Part shown: one piece after another, positions 46,860-58,025 of the stretch | Layout: every line of letters begins with the position of its first letter | Position numbering within the stretch: position 1 is the stretch's first letter | Assembly: GCA_021234155.1 (NCBI GenBank) | Contig: JAJEKV010000061.1 | Span: 1,887,950 to 1,951,949 of the forward strand | DNA: 64,000 bases | From: Isoetes taiwanensis | Taxonomy: Eukaryota; Streptophyta; Lycopodiopsida; Isoetales; Isoetaceae | Direction: 5' to 3' | Made by a program: the position numbers and the translations under genes | The notes under the pieces: model-generated | What the model saw: only the letters and a program-made list of their open reading frames with translations | Told to the model about the DNA's origin: nothing | Databases searched by the model: none

Positions 46860-47203
46860 TTTTCTATGCAAAAGAACCGAAACGACGCAGAAATATATAA
46901 AGAAAATTTCGCATAAGTGAAAACTTCAGTTTCGCTTACGCAAAAGTTCTTTCGCGTTCGCTTACGCGAACCAAAAATTGTTTCACGTAAGCGAAAACGT
47001 TGTTTCGCTTACGCGAAACCAAAAAAAACTTTTCGCGTAAGGGAAATCTCGGTTTCGCTTACGCGAAAGATTTTTCGCGTAAGCGAAACTTTTTTTTCCG
47101 GTCGGCAGGTAAAAAATACGAGAAATACGTATTTAACTTAAAAATACATATTTTTGGACTTTATACATCTAGAAAAATAATTCTGTACGTATAAAACCTA
47201 TCC
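46860..47203. repeat. Subterminal palindrome array and end of kinase element 2
   Basis: At least six copies of the palindromic motif TTTCGCTTACGCGAAA or parts of it lie between 46900 and 47095. AT-rich DNA and the terminal ACGTATAAAACCTATCC follow. The placement equals the CG-motif array of element 1, but the motif itself differs. Confidence 0.8.
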
Positions 47204-47588
47204 ATGATTGGCATTAATTCCTACTAAGTAATTCCTAAGAAATTGTTTGTTTTCTTTTTTATTTTAGCTATATTTGGCGCTATCTGTTGCTCGGATTTTG
47301 CAACCGACACATGGATTTTTCCTTATTCTAACATGGCATAGTTTAATGATTAAAATTAGCATTAAAGTTATTCTAATCTACGTTCTTATGTGAACAATAT
47401 GTTGACAATCAAGTGTTTTGCAGATATCCATTAATAGACATCATAAGCGAAATGCATTCCGTCCCGTGAAAAATTATCTCCACAACACACATGTACTAAT
47501 GTTGTAAATTGAGTATGAGAGATTATGTTCTTTCATTCATTGTAATGGGGACTTTGTCTTGTTAGGGCCAAAATGATAAGTCCCCAGT
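47204..47588. other. Upstream region of the second hAT gene
   Basis: AT-rich DNA between the end of the kinase element and the second hAT transposase gene. It may contain the hAT 5' end and promoter, but I could not identify a terminal inverted repeat. Confidence 0.35.
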
Positions 47589-48143
47589 GTGCACAAGTCA
47601 TCAAAATTCATAAGTATGAGAAGGGAAAAGGTGTTTGGTGGTGAAAGTGCAAGCAGTGACCATGAGTACTCCGCGAATCCATACAAAATTATAGGCCACT
47701 TAGGGAGAGGTCCTAAGAAATGTACCAAAAGCATTCCTGAACTCAAACTCATGATAGAGAAGCTAGAGATGAATTGCAAGCACAAGAAAGAGTTGCAAAT
47801 TAATCCAAATTATGAGCATGTTGATGAAGATGATATGGATTCTAGTGTGCGGTCTTCATCTACGGCTCTTGCAACTAATAGCAAGCATGCTAAAACCACA
47901 AGTGGGAATCATACCTCCTCTCAAATAGGGCTGCTTTCAAAAGCCTTGAAAGCTAATGAACATAAACTTTCGGATGAGGCAATTGCACGATGGTTTTATG
48001 CATCCGCTATATCATACAATGCCTCAAATAGTAGCTTCTATAGAGAAGCTTTTGCTAAAGCAGGAAAGGAGAAGAGGGTTTACAATCCTCCCAATTCGTT
48101 GAAAGGGAAGCATCTTATCAAGGAGTATGAGAATATAAAAGAA
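47589..48143 (+). pseudogene. hAT transposase (second type), 5' part, cut by Helitron B
   Basis: The open frame reads MHKSSKFISMRREKVFGGES, a linker with VDEDDMDSSVRSSS, then DEAIARWFYASAISYNASNS and KRVYNPPNSLKGKHLI, ending EYENIKE at the Helitron border. The stretch before the DGW motif is typical of plant hAT proteins (AxxFYA, PPSxxxLR, LL-EY). The start at 47589 is the first Met of the open frame. The BED finger may lie upstream and is not recognised. The apparent continuation to 48191 is Helitron sequence. Joining 48143 to 58026 restores the frame. Confidence 0.85.
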
Positions 48144-48171
48144 CTAGTAATGGTGCCCAGCGTTGCTGGGC
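48144..48171 (-). other. Helitron B 3' hairpin and CTAG end
   Basis: The 7-bp stem GCCCAGC/GCTGGGC with AAC loop (48155-48171) is followed on the minus strand by ACCATTA and CTAG (48147-48144). It is identical to the Helitron A hairpin. Confidence 0.9.
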
Positions 48172-48384
48172 ATAAGTTGAAACCTGTGTGAAGGATAACC
48201 TATTCAGCTCAAACTCTTTGTCATAAATGTAACATAATGAAGCAAATCCATAGATAAATTATCATTTATTCTCAAATTTTTTGTCATAAATCTAACATAA
48301 TGTGAGCTTTTTATTATTGTGGTAAAATTCTTCTTTACATAGTAATGGTGTCCAGTGTAATAGAAACTAACAGATCTCTAGAAA

Positions 48385-51300
48385 TTAAGTGCCTATTTCA
48401 TCTCGTAGAATCTCTTTGTAGACTACATTAGGTGTGAACCTCCTATTGTTTTTCAGCAGCGTTCCTTGTCTTGAGGTATCTTGAATATATACCTTCACTC
48501 CGTGTTGTGTGGTGCACCTTGAGAATGCGACATAGAGCTGGCCATGTGTGAAAACTGGCATTCGTAGGTAGATGCCAACGGAGGTCATGGACTGGCCTTG
48601 CGAATTGTTGATTGTCATCGAGAATCAAGTCGCCTGAGGAACTATCTTAAGCTTGAAGGGGGGAGGTCAGCGTCGATGGCTCTAGGGTTATCCTTGGTAT
48701 GAGGACCCGTGTTCCTTTGTAGGTGCCTGTGATTATCTCTCGCATCTATGATTCTTGGGTGCGCTTTGATGACGCTTGGCGGGTGCCATTCTGGAGGGCC
48801 CGCCTTCGGGTTCATGTTTACGAGTAGGATGATGATGGCTCCATCCTTGATGTGCGACTTATCGCGGTGGCATGCGGGAAGGGGGTTAGGTGGTTGATGA
48901 ACTTCGATTGGGAAGTCCCTTGTAGCATCTTAAGCCTACGCAATGATGGTGTCTACGCTCATATATATATGGAGTTGTCCATTCAACCTTAAGAGGACCT
49001 TATCGTTGATCTTGACGTGTGTCTTCATTCTTTGGTGCGGGGATGGCTTTGTCATACAACATGTGCACATTTGCCTCCGTTATTTCCTTGCGAATATCTT
49101 TTGTCAATCAAGTCGTCTTCCACAACACATTCTTGAATTATCTCAACCAAATCGCCGGTCGAGTCCTGGCTCATTATGCATCCGTTCCCGTTCTGCTAAT
49201 GGTGACATAGCGACCAATTTGAGAAGATTTGTTAAGCCTTTTCCCACCATATTTTGTTCAAAACATTATGGGTCCCGAAGTTAGTCCACAGTTTCCGCTT
49301 GACACGCCGAGATGACTTCCGCCCTTGTTGCCGCGTTTGACCACATGCAACTGCTGCGAAAGTCATTTGCCCGTCGCGCATTATCATTCCCCAAACGATC
49401 GGCATCATCTGGCGGATCTCGCGTAAAAGCCTGTCGGCGGTGAGTGCATGCGTGTCGTCATTCCCATTTCGTCCCATACCATGATGCTTGCCTTTATAAG
49501 TACCTCAGCTTGTTGGCTTGTTGCACGCAGCGGTCGCGGTTGCCTCTTGTGTCGTTGAGTGGTAACTTGAACGTCCGAATGGACTGTTTGTGCTCCCTTC
49601 AAGAGGAGGCCGGCAATGCCCGGTCCAAGCCAATCGATACAACACCAACACCACATCCTCTTAGTATATCTTGTCGGTACCGCTGAAGAGAAAAGTTTTG
49701 CCCGTGCCTCCCGGGCCGTCCACATTGATATATGGGGCTTGATGTTGGCGGATTGCATCGAGGATAATGTCGGCTATGTGCTTTTGCTCCCTGTTGAGCT
49801 TGCCGTAGTTTTCCTGTCCCTCTTTCAATTCCTTTTCTGCATCGAAGGCCTGTTCATTTGGGAAGTTGTCTAGAATGTCTAGCTGTGGTTCTGGTAGTCC
49901 AAGCCGCTGACATATGCAGCCACTCATCTGGAAAATTTCGTCAATGTCTTTTAGTGCATTGTTGTAAGCTTGCTCTTGTGGTATCTGTCGTCGGTAATCT
50001 TCTGTCAGGCTGTCCTTGAAGAGCTCCCATAGCCGCATTGGATCTTGTGGGTCATTGTACATGCAAATGAATGCGAATGTTTGGCGTAGCTGCTTTGGCA
50101 TCTGAAAGTTGCTCGCATCTTCGAGTGTCTTCTCCCACTCGGCATCGTCTTCCAGTAAGCCGAGCTCTTTGGCAACTTCTTTGAAAGTTGAACATAGTTT
50201 TCCATTGACGGTGCGCATATCCTCGAAGCTGGTCGCATCCTTGATATGTAGGAACAGAAGACGAAGGTAATAGCAGTCACCATCCTTAGGGCTCACATTG
50301 TACATCCGTGTGATGAGCTTGAACTTTTCCTTCCTCTTTTTCCAGGACGTCTGGCGCGTAAATGTGTAGTCTTTGGGGATTTACGGTAAGTGTATTCACG
50401 TCTTGGTTGGGTGGTTCTTGTTGAGCTCAAACCATGCGGTCGATTGTTTGCTTTTGCATCTATGCTTTCGATGGCTTGTCTTTCTTGGCCTTCTTGATAA
50501 TACACGCTTGGTTGTTTGGCGGATGAGCAGTAGAATGCATTATGCTTAATGGGGAATTGCCATGCATCCTGTACCCATATAACCTCCACATGGCTTCAGC
50601 TGCAGAGACGTATCTCGTATCAAGGTATTGCTCCACCTCGTCCCAATTGAATGTGGATGTTGATTCCCCTATCGATTCTACAGTGACCTTGATGGATGCT
50701 CGATCATGCCCTTTGTGGATATACTTGTAGATATACTTTATGCTCCCGACGCTGAAACACTGCTCTACATTGATATGTGCCATTATTTTTCAAGCAGCCA
50801 TCGATTATGGGGAACTATCCATCTGTTGTCAATAGGCGTGTTGCCCCTCATGAAGTGGCCTGTATCCCGTCTTCTGTACTCTGGGTAGCCATTTGCACTG
50901 ACTTTGGTATTGTCATTAAATGTCTTTGGATATCCCTTTGTGCATTCCTTTATTGGGCTGCCTTCCTTGGCTTGCATGCAAGGTGCGTTTGGGTTGAGGG
51001 CCCCACATGGGCCGTGGACCATATGCTTGATGACGATCTCTCGCAGATTAAGGTTTTACGGGCCTGGCACCTCGGCACTTCGTAATCTTTGTCAATGGCG
51101 TCGCTATCCCTGGATCTTGTCTTGTTGCTTTCGAGAATCATGAGAAGGTGGCGGATCGCGGCAAGCCTCGTTTTGGAACTCTATAGTGTAAGTGTGCGCC
51201 TTCACCTTGCCCAAGATATCATTTTCGAAGAGGTCATGAAAGAACTCTTTGAGCTTTGTGTGGAATCTGGCGTACAACCAAATCGGCCTATCATGCGGTT

Positions 51301-52866
51301 TGTTGTCCGGGGAGCGGGTTGTGTCTAATCTCTATCCAATTTGGGTTGGATGTAAATGTTACAAAGAGGTCGGCTTTGCCAAATCTTGGGATCAAGGCCA
51401 TTGAATCCCGATATAGTTTTGTTCCATTGCCCTCGGGCTGCCGGTTGTGTGAGGAGGGCGGGATGACCCGACTTGCCGGATCTTAAGCCTCTTTGCTCGC
51501 CTGCGTGGTCTATGTAGTCAATAAGGCCTTGGTACAACTCGACCCGCAACTTCCTTTGGTTTTCTTGATCCGGTTTAGTTCATTTGCCTCCACTCTCCGG
51601 TAGACATCAACAATGAATTGTTGTGTTAGCTTGCTGCACAAAGCGATGGGTTGCAAGCTAATCTCCCCGATTACCCGGCCCGGTAATTGTAGAATTGAAG
51701 CATGCTCACATTTTCATGTTTCCTTGCGGGCGTTGATGTGGAAGATGTTTACGCTTTCTTGATTCCTATCCTCCACCTTGGTCACCAAAGGGAAAGAGAA
51801 TGGATAAACCAAGGGATCAAGATTTGGGTTTTGTGATTGGTATTTTCTTGAGGCCGCCACCCTTTTGGTGTATCACGGATGTCCCTATCGAATGGTGGCT
51901 CTCCGTCCGCATTGACAAATATAAGCTGCGACTTCGTTTGAGCATCTTTGGGTTATACCTCCTAAGGTCCGGGTTTGGCGGTGTTAAAGTACATCTTGAT
52001 GTCCCCACCCCTTCACCCGGTTGTTGTGCATGCTTCTCTACATCATACATCATCATGAGGGCTGCCTTTGCATAGGGGCTGATATTAAGTAGCTCGGCAT
52101 CCGTTCTTTGAAGTTGGCTGTCACAATTTTCATTCTGTGGATTTTGAGCTCGTGTTTCATGTGCAAAATCGGCATCTAGAATATAGAGCGGGAATATGTT
52201 GGTGCTTACTTGAACCATCGGCATAAAATTTGGACCTACTCTATGGTAGGTTTGTCCTTGGATCTTGAAGCGGTATGGTCCGTGGCCTTGAAACTGCTCG
52301 ATGTTGGCGCCAAAGGATGCAAAGGCAAGAGCACTATTGTAGGCCCTGATGTATTGGTGGAAGTTACTGCTTTTTGGATGTTGATGCCTCAATAGGCTCT
52401 GAATGAGATGGGGGATTGGTTGTAGGGGTTCTAACTTGATTTGTCCATCATGGCAGCAGTTTGTACCATCATCCTTGAATGCAACTGCCCCACAGTGTAT
52501 GCACTCCCTATTCAATGAACCGCAATGGTGTCGTTCTACTTGTCTGACTTCAAGTGTCCTTGCTATTCTGTATGTGGGTGCTTGAGCTCGCCATCGACGT
52601 TGATATTGTGCAAGTTCATCCAACCGTTGTTGGTGCTCTTCTTCTGTTTCTATGGCAGCTTGTTGGGCTCTCCTTTGGCATTGATATTGGGCATGTTCAG
52701 CCAATCTTTGTTGATGCTCTTCTTCTGTTTCTGTAGCAACTCGTTGGGCTCTCCATTGGCGTTGATATTGGGTGTGTTCGGCCAATCTATGTCGATGTTG
52801 ATCTTCTGTTTCTATTGCAGCCTGTTGCAACTTTCTTCTCTTGTAATTATGTCTTTGTTTCTCCAA
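48385..52866 (-). pseudogene. Helitron Rep/helicase (RepHel), frameshifted
   Basis: The rolling-circle replicase. N-terminus (52866-51817): a basic region with three ~30-residue repeats (ETEEEHQQRLAEHAQYQ), CIHCGA zinc-binding residues and the Helitron_like_N reading FHQYIRAYNSALAFASFG. Rep region: KVKAHTYTIEFQ at about 51200, MVHGPCGALNPNAPC (51022), HINVEQCFSVGSIKYIYKY and AAEAMWRLYGYRMHG. Helicase: Walker A GPGGTGKT (about 49700), WDEMGMT and, at the C-terminus, [13 protein letters not shown] (48560). The HUH motif expected near 51130 is degraded (GLPRSATF-like), and frames change at least ten times. An autonomous ancestor is clear, but this copy is not functional as read. Confidence 0.9.
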
Positions 52867-53039
52867 TCGAACTTCACGTTTTAAATCTTTGTCTCTGCGA
52901 TGCAGCTTCTTCTATTACCTCTCTCTCATTCGGTAGCCGGCTTCTTTCTCTCGTTCTTCTGTCATTACTAATTTGATGTGCAAAGGATGTTAGTTGTGTG
53001 GAGTCCTCACTCCTCCACAAATCTTTTTAAACCTAACTA

Positions 53040-53200
53040 AAAAGGTCAAAGGAAAAAGGTAGTGTCCTTTTTTTAAAGCAACTAAAAAGGTAAAAAGGCA
53101 AAAACGTCCTCGTAGAAGTTTCAAAAAAAAAGGGTAGTGTCCTTTTTTTAAAGCAACTAAAAGGTAAAAAGGCAAAAACCGTCCTCTTAAAAGTTGTAAA
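53040..53200. repeat. ~84-bp tandem duplication
   Basis: Two copies contain GGTAGTGTCC, a T-run, then AAAGCAACTAAAAAGG and GGCAAAAACCGTCCTC. It lies upstream of the RepHel start. Confidence 0.8.
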
Positions 53201-53929
53201 AAACGTTTGAAGTTTTAAAAAACATATATTTTTTTGCCTTCTTGATATAAAGGTTTCACGTCAGAAACTTTCTTAGACTTATTAATACAAGAAATTTATC
53301 GAGGCCGCCGCGAACATTTCTCTTTATGGACTCAATTACGGGCTCCTGTGGTGCTGGAATGGCAGACCAACTGCCATTACCCTATACTAAGACTGGCATA
53401 TGCCAACCTCAAAGTATCAAGTTCTAATTGCTTCTTTGCCACTCAAATTACCATCGGAGTTATTTAACATCTAAGACAGGGAAAAAAAAGATTGATACTA
53501 AACAGGTTCTTTAATGTTGAAAATCGGCATCCAGCATTCAACATTCAGGTAATATCTAAGCTTGGAATTTAAAGGTTGAAGTTTTAATGGTATGATATTT
53601 GATAAGGGAATTGATGACGTAGCAATAATAATGAAAAAAGAAAAAAAAAGGGCAGAAAGAATAGTATGTACAGGGAGATTTAGAGACTTCGAAGATGGTT
53701 GGGTTTGATCAAGAATAAGGGGTGGATAATCCGGCTGTGAAGATCCGGCCGTGAAGATCACTGCTCGGTGTTTCGGCGAACTTATTGAATCCAAGGCAGT
53801 GGATTTCTGGGCAAACAGGCTTGATCTGTTCTGGATCGAGAGGATTGGCTTCTAAAGCTTATATCCTACATGGAATTGCAATAGCAGAGGTGGGACTTAG
53901 AATTTTGTCCAGCACGAAATTTGTGCTAT
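53201..53929. other. Helitron B spacer upstream of RepHel
   Basis: AT-rich DNA with no supported gene. It may include degraded 3' end of the captured kelch gene. Confidence 0.4.
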
Positions 53930-55480
53930 TGATAAAGCGTGAAGGAGGTGACCTTGAGCTTCTCCCTGGTTCATCTCAGGAAGGGGCTTCCACAGATTCA
54001 GGCTTGGGTTGTAAAATTCTGCACTGGAAAGGGCATTTTTATCAGAATCATGCTCTCCTGCAGCTAAGATAGCCATCTAAAACCCTGCAAGCAAAAAGGG
54101 AACGCGGCGGAATGATCATATCAGCGGCTCTGCGCCACGATTCGGAGCTAAAATTGAAGACATAGACTGAGGCCCTTTTTCCACGGTTGGCTTAAAATAT
54201 GGCTGTCTTAAAATTATAAGACAGCATTTGAGGTGCCACATCATTATTGTGACATGTCTTAAAAAAATTAATTTTCCATGGCTTAATTATAAGAGATGTC
54301 TTATAATATAAGACATGTCTCAAAAATTTCCTTTTCCACTACTCATCAATCTCTCCGTTTGCATATCTTGCGGCATGAAATTGTCAATCTAGAGTTTTGC
54401 GGCATGAAATTACGTCAATCTAGAGTTACTCAGCGCTTGGTTCCGCGTTTTTCTTCCGTCCATAGACACACTCTCGCTTTCGCCATCCCGCTCCGCTAGC
54501 CTGCACATAAAGACCCAGACCAGCTTCCCAGAAGGCAAGACCATGCGGCCAGCCTCCCAAAACTCGGATAAAACTTGCCACGGGGGCCTTGGAGCAGTAG
54601 ATTTCTCTGCCCGTAGCTCCTCCGCGAAGGCCGTCCATGCGGAAGGTAGCTCCGTAGTCCATGCGAAAGCATGGCAAAGCGGCAATGGCGGACAAGATTT
54701 TAAAAAGAAAAAAAAAAACCCAAAAGGCATCGGAGAAGCAATCGAGCTCAATCGAGCTCCAAACTCGAGTCGACATGCGGCGAAATGGTCTAGACACGCC
54801 TTCCTCTACAAATCCACACCTAGACACCTTCTTGACTCTTCTTCTTACGCCTGCGATTCTTCTTCGACTCTTTTTTGAGACTCCCTGAATTTTAGGCAAC
54901 GAAGGCCTCCCATTGGATAGGTGTGGCTGTCGCATTTTCTGGCGGGGGGTTTCCCCCGGAAGAAAATAAGGCTCCACAGCTGTACGGCCTTCATATGCGA
55001 CATGTCCTAAATTTTTAAGTGGAAAAACGATGAAGACTTTTATGCTTATGTGGCCCAATTAGATCTTCAGAAATATAAGACAGCACTACCGTGGAAAAAG
55101 GGCCTGAAGAAATCGTATCATATTTATCTGGATTCCATCCTCCAATCACAAATATTTCATCATTGACTGACTCGCATTTGCAGAAAAGGGGCATAGTTTG
55201 TGGGAAATCGGGTATGAACGACAGCCATGTCCAAGCTTCATTCTTTGGATCCAGCATGCATAGACGGATCTTGGGTAGCGTTCCGATTTTTTGTGCAGTG
55301 GGCTTAGATGCCTGTAGAATGCAGATCGCTTTGCTGGTGAAGCCTTGCGTGCATCTTTAGCTGAAATACGAAGGATTGTTGGTCAATTCCTTCCATTTTT
55401 TGCATGCGCCCTACATTGCAGCATGGCTGTGATATGAAGTCCGGCCCAAAGATATGCGAAACAACTCCTCATCATACCAC
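53930..55480 (-). pseudogene. Captured F-box/kelch-repeat (KFB) gene fragment
   Basis: Read from 55480 down: an F-box C-terminal part (YHSHAAM, then CKKWKELTNNPSYF), then CMLDPKNEAWTWLSFIPDF, CESVNDEIFVIGGWNPDKYD (kelch GG). After the nested element it reads SVYVFNFSSESWRRAADMI and FACRVLDG. After a one-base shift it gives MAILAAGEHDSDKN and SAEFYNPSLNLWKPLPEMN, another kelch blade. Plant KFB proteins are SCF ubiquitin-ligase adaptors. This copy has a stop in the F-box, a frameshift and no clear start. It lies in the same orientation as RepHel, as expected for Helitron capture. Confidence 0.8.
54171..55104. mobile_element. PIF/Harbinger-like non-autonomous element in the kelch gene
   Basis: The 17-bp terminal inverted repeats GGCCCTTTTTCCACGGT are perfect at both ends. 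GCTGTCTTA repeats a few bases further in. The 3-bp duplication TGA flanks it (54168-54170, 55105-55107). Removal restores kelch coding sequence. GGCC-start repeats and a 3-bp duplication suggest PIF/Harbinger. No transposase is present. The 210-codon minus-strand frame inside (54426-55058) has no recognisable domain and may include captured DNA. Confidence 0.75.
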
Positions 55481-57114
55481 TTCAGCACAAAGCTTCAGCA
55501 CAAAGAATAAGCTAAGGGTCCGGCTACGGAGCGGATTGCCAAATGTGCTCCATCGCCACAACTCAGAAAATTCCCCGGAAAAGTACGCCAGAAAGATGTA
55601 CCCAGGAAAAAGAATTATATGTGTCGCCAAAATCATAAAGAATCGAATGTTTGGAAACTGAATTATATATCTGTAGATAAATCATTTCACGGGAAAAAAA
55701 AGGGGGCAAAAAATGTGACTTTTTTTGCCTAAAGCATTTTACATTGGGAAAAAGGCAAAAAGAGTTTGGGGATTTTAACATTTTAAAAGAGTTGCATTAA
55801 ACATTTTATTTTGTGGATTTTTCGTTTCTCTTGGTACTACTGCTTTCTCTTGGTACTGCTGCTTCGTTTGTAATCAGAAATGTACTCCCTTTTTATCCAT
55901 TAATTGGGTGTCGGGTCTATTTTCAGATAATTGATGACTCCTTTAAGAAAGGGAAGAGTCTCAAGATCTCAAAGGGTCTCTATCTTGAATGTAATCAAGT
56001 AATGTGATTACCTAATGTTGTGATGCCACAAACATCAGATGCGTTAACCTAATGTTCCAACAACAAATTATCAGCCTCAATAAGATTGTATTGCTAAAAA
56101 AATGCTTTGAACTGGTAAAGTATCTTACCACATTTGTAGGATCAAATTTATCCCCCAATCCAACCTTCGAGATGGTAACATCAACCTGAAATAGTGCACT
56201 ATTAAGGATATAAAACTTCTGTATAACGAAAGAAATGAAATAGGATTGAAGGAAATAAACTCAAGTGTACCTTTTCTGTTTTGATCATCTTGAAGGCTAA
56301 TAATAATAAAGTCAGGAACCTAAAGGACCGAGACCTGGGGATTGTATCGTTGCAGCTAGCTTGTTGAAAGGAAGAGCAAGCTACCACGTCAGCTAAGTTC
56401 TAACTAATAGTCTGCCTTCTAACAAATTAACCTTAAAAGCAGTTGGCATGATGGAATTACCTTTTTTTTGTTGCAGCAACATGAATTATGCTCAATTGAT
56501 TTACAACCTCCTCCAAATATAGCGTTTGTAGAGAAATCAGAATGTCAAATAATTTACTCATCTGGAAAACGCAAAGACAAAAGAAAGCATTAAACTAACC
56601 TTGAGGTGCAGAGTTCTTGCTGGTGGAATAGATGGACGCTTAATGTCATTATTTGAGTTACTTCAAGTTGAGGAAAATGCTTTCAAAACAGACAATGCGA
56701 TAAACAGAAGAAGAAAGAAAACAAAATAAATTAAGCTACTCAATTATTAAGCTTACAAAATAAATTTGTAACGCCGCCATTTACACCTGCTGCAACCTGT
56801 GACAATTCAACCATGAAAGATGAGCAATGGAAATTCACGTACTGACATGGCAAACAGAATATCTATTTGTGATAAGAAAACGCACAGATTTATAGAAAAA
56901 GATGTCGTAAGACGCATGCACACAGAGAAAGGCATTTAAAGTTGCCTAGACAGATTTAATCTTACTATTCTTTACATCTTTGCATCAAGCTAAAGGCTAG
57001 CTCTCCATAGTAACATCAATCTGAAAGAAATGAAATAGGATTGAAGGAAATAAACTCAAGTGTACCTTTTCTGTTTTGATCATCTTGAAGGCTAATAATA
57101 ATAAAGTCAGGAAC
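55481..57114. other. Helitron B region between kelch and PRP8 fragments
   Basis: AT-rich. It contains one copy of a ~115-bp repeat (56233-56350) whose second copy (57025-57150) adjoins the PRP8 exon. Possibly PRP8 intron or further captured DNA. No other gene is seen. Confidence 0.4.
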
Positions 57115-57153
57115 CTAAAGGACGGAGACCTGGAGACCTGGGGATTGTATCGT
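56233..57153. repeat. Spaced ~115-bp direct repeat next to the PRP8 fragment
   Basis: Copies at 56233-56350 and about 57025-57153 share AATGAAATAGGATTGAAGG through CTTTTCTGTTTTGATC to GGGGATTGTATCGT. The second copy has an extra GAGACCTGG. The shared end includes the last coding bases of the captured PRP8 exon. Confidence 0.8.
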
Positions 57154-57700
57154 AAAACCACATGTACACAGCAGAATCCTCAACCTCGTGAAGGTCCAAT
57201 TGTATAGCCTCCAATGGATCAACATCAAGAAGATTGTCTGCATAGTCAAGAGGTGGCTCTTCATCATCAATGGTGGAAATCGCATCCGTTTAAAATGCCT
57301 CCTAACTTTCTTCTCACGCCTCATCATAATCCACATTGTACCCCACTGTGCTAAATAGATAGGTTCAACCACCCAAGGAATTTCGTCAACAAACGTGATT
57401 GCTCCAGTGATATGATACAGAATTCTGACATCCCGAACCTGTTCCCATGGCATGGGCATATTTTCCAATAGCTTGTACACAGCATGGGGTACAAATTTGA
57501 GTGCTCCAAGATAAACACGCTTGTCATGGCAGTATCTTTTAGAAGAGATATCTCCATGATCTCTTATTATCCTCCTTTTGCGTCTCTACAAAACCATGTT
57601 TACGCTTCTCACCATATCTCTTTCAGTTGAGCTGCTGCCATTTCCTTGCTTTCTCAGGCCTGGCTTCAGCTTCAGAAATTGGAGCAGACAGCATCTCTGT
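57130..57700 (-). pseudogene. PRP8: Captured PRP8 (spliceosome U5 factor) exon fragment
   Basis: From 57680 down it reads EKARKWQQLN, stop, [18 protein letters not shown]. After a small deletion it continues [64 protein letters not shown] and [11 protein letters not shown] frameshift at FPP is followed by [20 protein letters not shown] and DSAVYMWFY. This is the highly conserved N-terminal region of PRP8, a ~2,300-residue protein. Only ~190 residues are present. The in-frame TGA, the missing MPPEHVRK-like stretch and the frameshift make it a dead fragment. The host gene must lie elsewhere. Orientation matches RepHel. Confidence 0.92.
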
Positions 57701-58025
57701 AGCAATGACCAAATCCAAGAACCTCGGATAAACCCTTTGAGGAAAAAAAACTACTCGGACGCTTGAATACTTACCCTGCAACTGTTGCCTGTTTCTTAAG
57801 CTACGAAAAATGCTTTTGATCACCTGTTGGTCCGACTCTGAACATCCTAACTCGTGAAATCTACTCGCCCTATTCGTGATGCGGCTGCTCGGGTAAAGGA
57901 AAACCCTAAAAGAAAGATAAGATTAGAAAAGTGCAAGATGATGCCACGTGGCAACGATTAATCTGAACCGCCCAAATTAGGGTGTGGTCCATTACATACT
58001 TATCCTATAACATTATAATATAGGA
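57701..58025 (-). other. Helitron B 5' terminal region
   Basis: From the TC terminus inward the minus strand is AT-rich (TCCTATATTATAATG) and then becomes a mixed leader. A short palindrome ATCCTATA...TATAGGAT lies within the first 25 bp (58001-58025). Confidence 0.7.

Larger units (their letters stand above)
43399..47203 (-). mobile_element. Second kinase-bearing hAT-type element, truncated
   Basis: The right end, read on the minus strand (GGATAGGTTTTATACGTACAG from 47203), aligns with the left end of the 2975-13146 element over ~120 bp, including the AT-rich leader. The kinase gene follows in the same relative orientation. No matching opposite inverted repeat is found. The left side stops at about 43399 against a dispersed repeat, so this is a truncated copy. 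It carries no transposase or RING-like gene. A half-LINE sits inside the kinase gene. Confidence 0.75.
48144..58025 (-). mobile_element. Helitron B, 9.9 kb, with captured host gene fragments
   Basis: On the minus strand it starts TCCTATATTATAATG (58025) and ends with the hairpin GCCCAGCAACGCTGGGC, then ACCATTACTAG (48144). It is inserted between A and T with no duplication, as Helitrons are. Removing it makes the interrupted hAT gene read K-E-W-L-K-L-N-L across the joint, which fixes both borders. Contents from 5' to 3' are a PRP8 fragment, an F-box/kelch gene with a nested PIF/Harbinger-like element, and Rep/helicase. All coding pieces point the same way. Confidence 0.92.

Noticed and set aside
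48144-48191. C-terminal VMVPSVAGHKLKPV of the hAT ORF
   Set aside because: These residues are the Helitron B terminus read through. The genuine continuation is at 58026.
54426-55058. 210-codon minus-strand ORF as a transposase
   Set aside because: No catalytic or DNA-binding motif. It lies in a non-autonomous element with reduced composition and overlaps other frames.
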